Both the position numbers and the translations under genes were made by a program. Of a stretch of 64,000 nucleotides of DNA, positions 63,755-64,000 are shown piece by piece; position 1 is the stretch's first letter; each line of letters starts with the position of its first letter. Source of the DNA: Faucicola sp041855445 (GTDB lineage: Bacteria; Pseudomonadota; Gammaproteobacteria; Pseudomonadales; Moraxellaceae). The stretch is from assembly GCA_041855445.1 (NCBI GenBank), contig JBHAEG010000016.1, forward strand, positions 1 to 64,000, read 5' to 3'. The notes beneath the pieces are model-generated. The model made no database searches. It was given only the letters and a program-made list of their open reading frames with translations, and had not been told where the DNA came from.

Positions 63755-63973
63755 ATGATGACAACTCAAACGATTACCCTAACTATCGAAGGCATGACTT
63801 GCGGAGGCTGTGCTAAAAGTGTTAATCAAGCATTACAACAACTAGCTGGTGTCAATGAAGCTAATGCCAATTTTGAACAAAAAAATGCTACGATTATCTT
63901 TGATAATGAACAAATTTCAATTAATCAGCTTATCGAAGCAATTGAAGATGCTGGTTTTGATGTTGTGCAATAA
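63755..63973 (+). CDS. heavy-metal-associated (HMA) domain protein, CopZ-like
   Basis: A 72-residue single HMA domain with the metal-binding loop GMTCGGC (C16 and C19) and the beta-alpha-beta-beta-alpha-beta pattern. Such proteins shuttle Cu(I) to copper ATPases or regulators in the cytoplasm. The AGGAAAA ribosome site is close. No copper ATPase lies within the window, but the sequence ends 27 bases after this gene. Confidence 0.9.
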   Translation: MMTTQTITLTIEGMTCGGCAKSVNQALQQLAGVNEANANFEQKNATIIFDNEQISINQLIEAIEDAGFDVVQ

Positions 63974-64000
63974 TAAAAATTATTGCTAAATTAGGTAGTA

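Overview
The window is an AT-rich stretch of chromosome from a gammaproteobacterium, most likely of the family Moraxellaceae (Moraxella-like). I infer this from the low GC, a class IVa pilin beside a TfpX/TfpZ accessory gene, the minor-pilin order pilV-pilW-pilX-pilY1-pilE-pilE, and the style of the housekeeping proteins (RelA with a dead hydrolase domain, fused MnmC, FadB/FadA). Species cannot be fixed by reading alone.

Layout. 0-12 kb is mostly housekeeping: a small Asp-rich secreted protein, sodB, a flavin reductase, rdgB, the proteostasis block tig-clpP-clpX, envelope proteins (DUF1287, YceI), mutM and relA. 12-16 kb holds a DUF1615 lipoprotein, an IS607-type recombinase relic, an unrecognised secreted protein with a small membrane protein, and rlmD. 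16-22 kb holds metH, proA and a decayed tnpB. 22-27.3 kb is a polar amino-acid ABC transporter with three tandem paralogous binding lipoproteins. It is followed by an FAH-family enzyme, a lipoprotein and hslO. At 29.7-31.2 kb there is a stand-alone ClpX-like AAA+ protein. 31.4-34.8 kb is a glutamate/aspartate-type ABC transporter, gltIJKL.

34.8-39.5 kb is a type I-F CRISPR-Cas operon on the minus strand in the unusual order csy1-csy2-csy3-cas6f-cas1. It has no cas2-3 and no CRISPR array anywhere in the window, yet the active-site residues of Cas6f and Cas1 can be seen. 39.8-47 kb returns to housekeeping: dtd, psd, thrS-infC with an ATT start for infC, a PHP phosphoesterase, yciB and yciI.

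47-60 kb holds mnmC and a large type IV pilus locus. The 3' end of mnmC plus the tail of the convergent tfpZ has been tandemly duplicated, and a vapBC-like toxin-antitoxin pair sits inside the second copy. Then, on the minus strand, come tfpZ, a second pilin, the major pilin pilA with a sigma-54-like promoter, and six minor-pilin/tip genes. fadB-fadA and a small HMA-domain metal chaperone close the window.

The observations I rate highest are the Cas3-less, array-less I-F operon; the ClpX paralog that keeps the ClpP-docking IGF loop but has lost the zinc domain and the pore tyrosine; and the mnmC/tfpZ duplication carrying the toxin-antitoxin pair.
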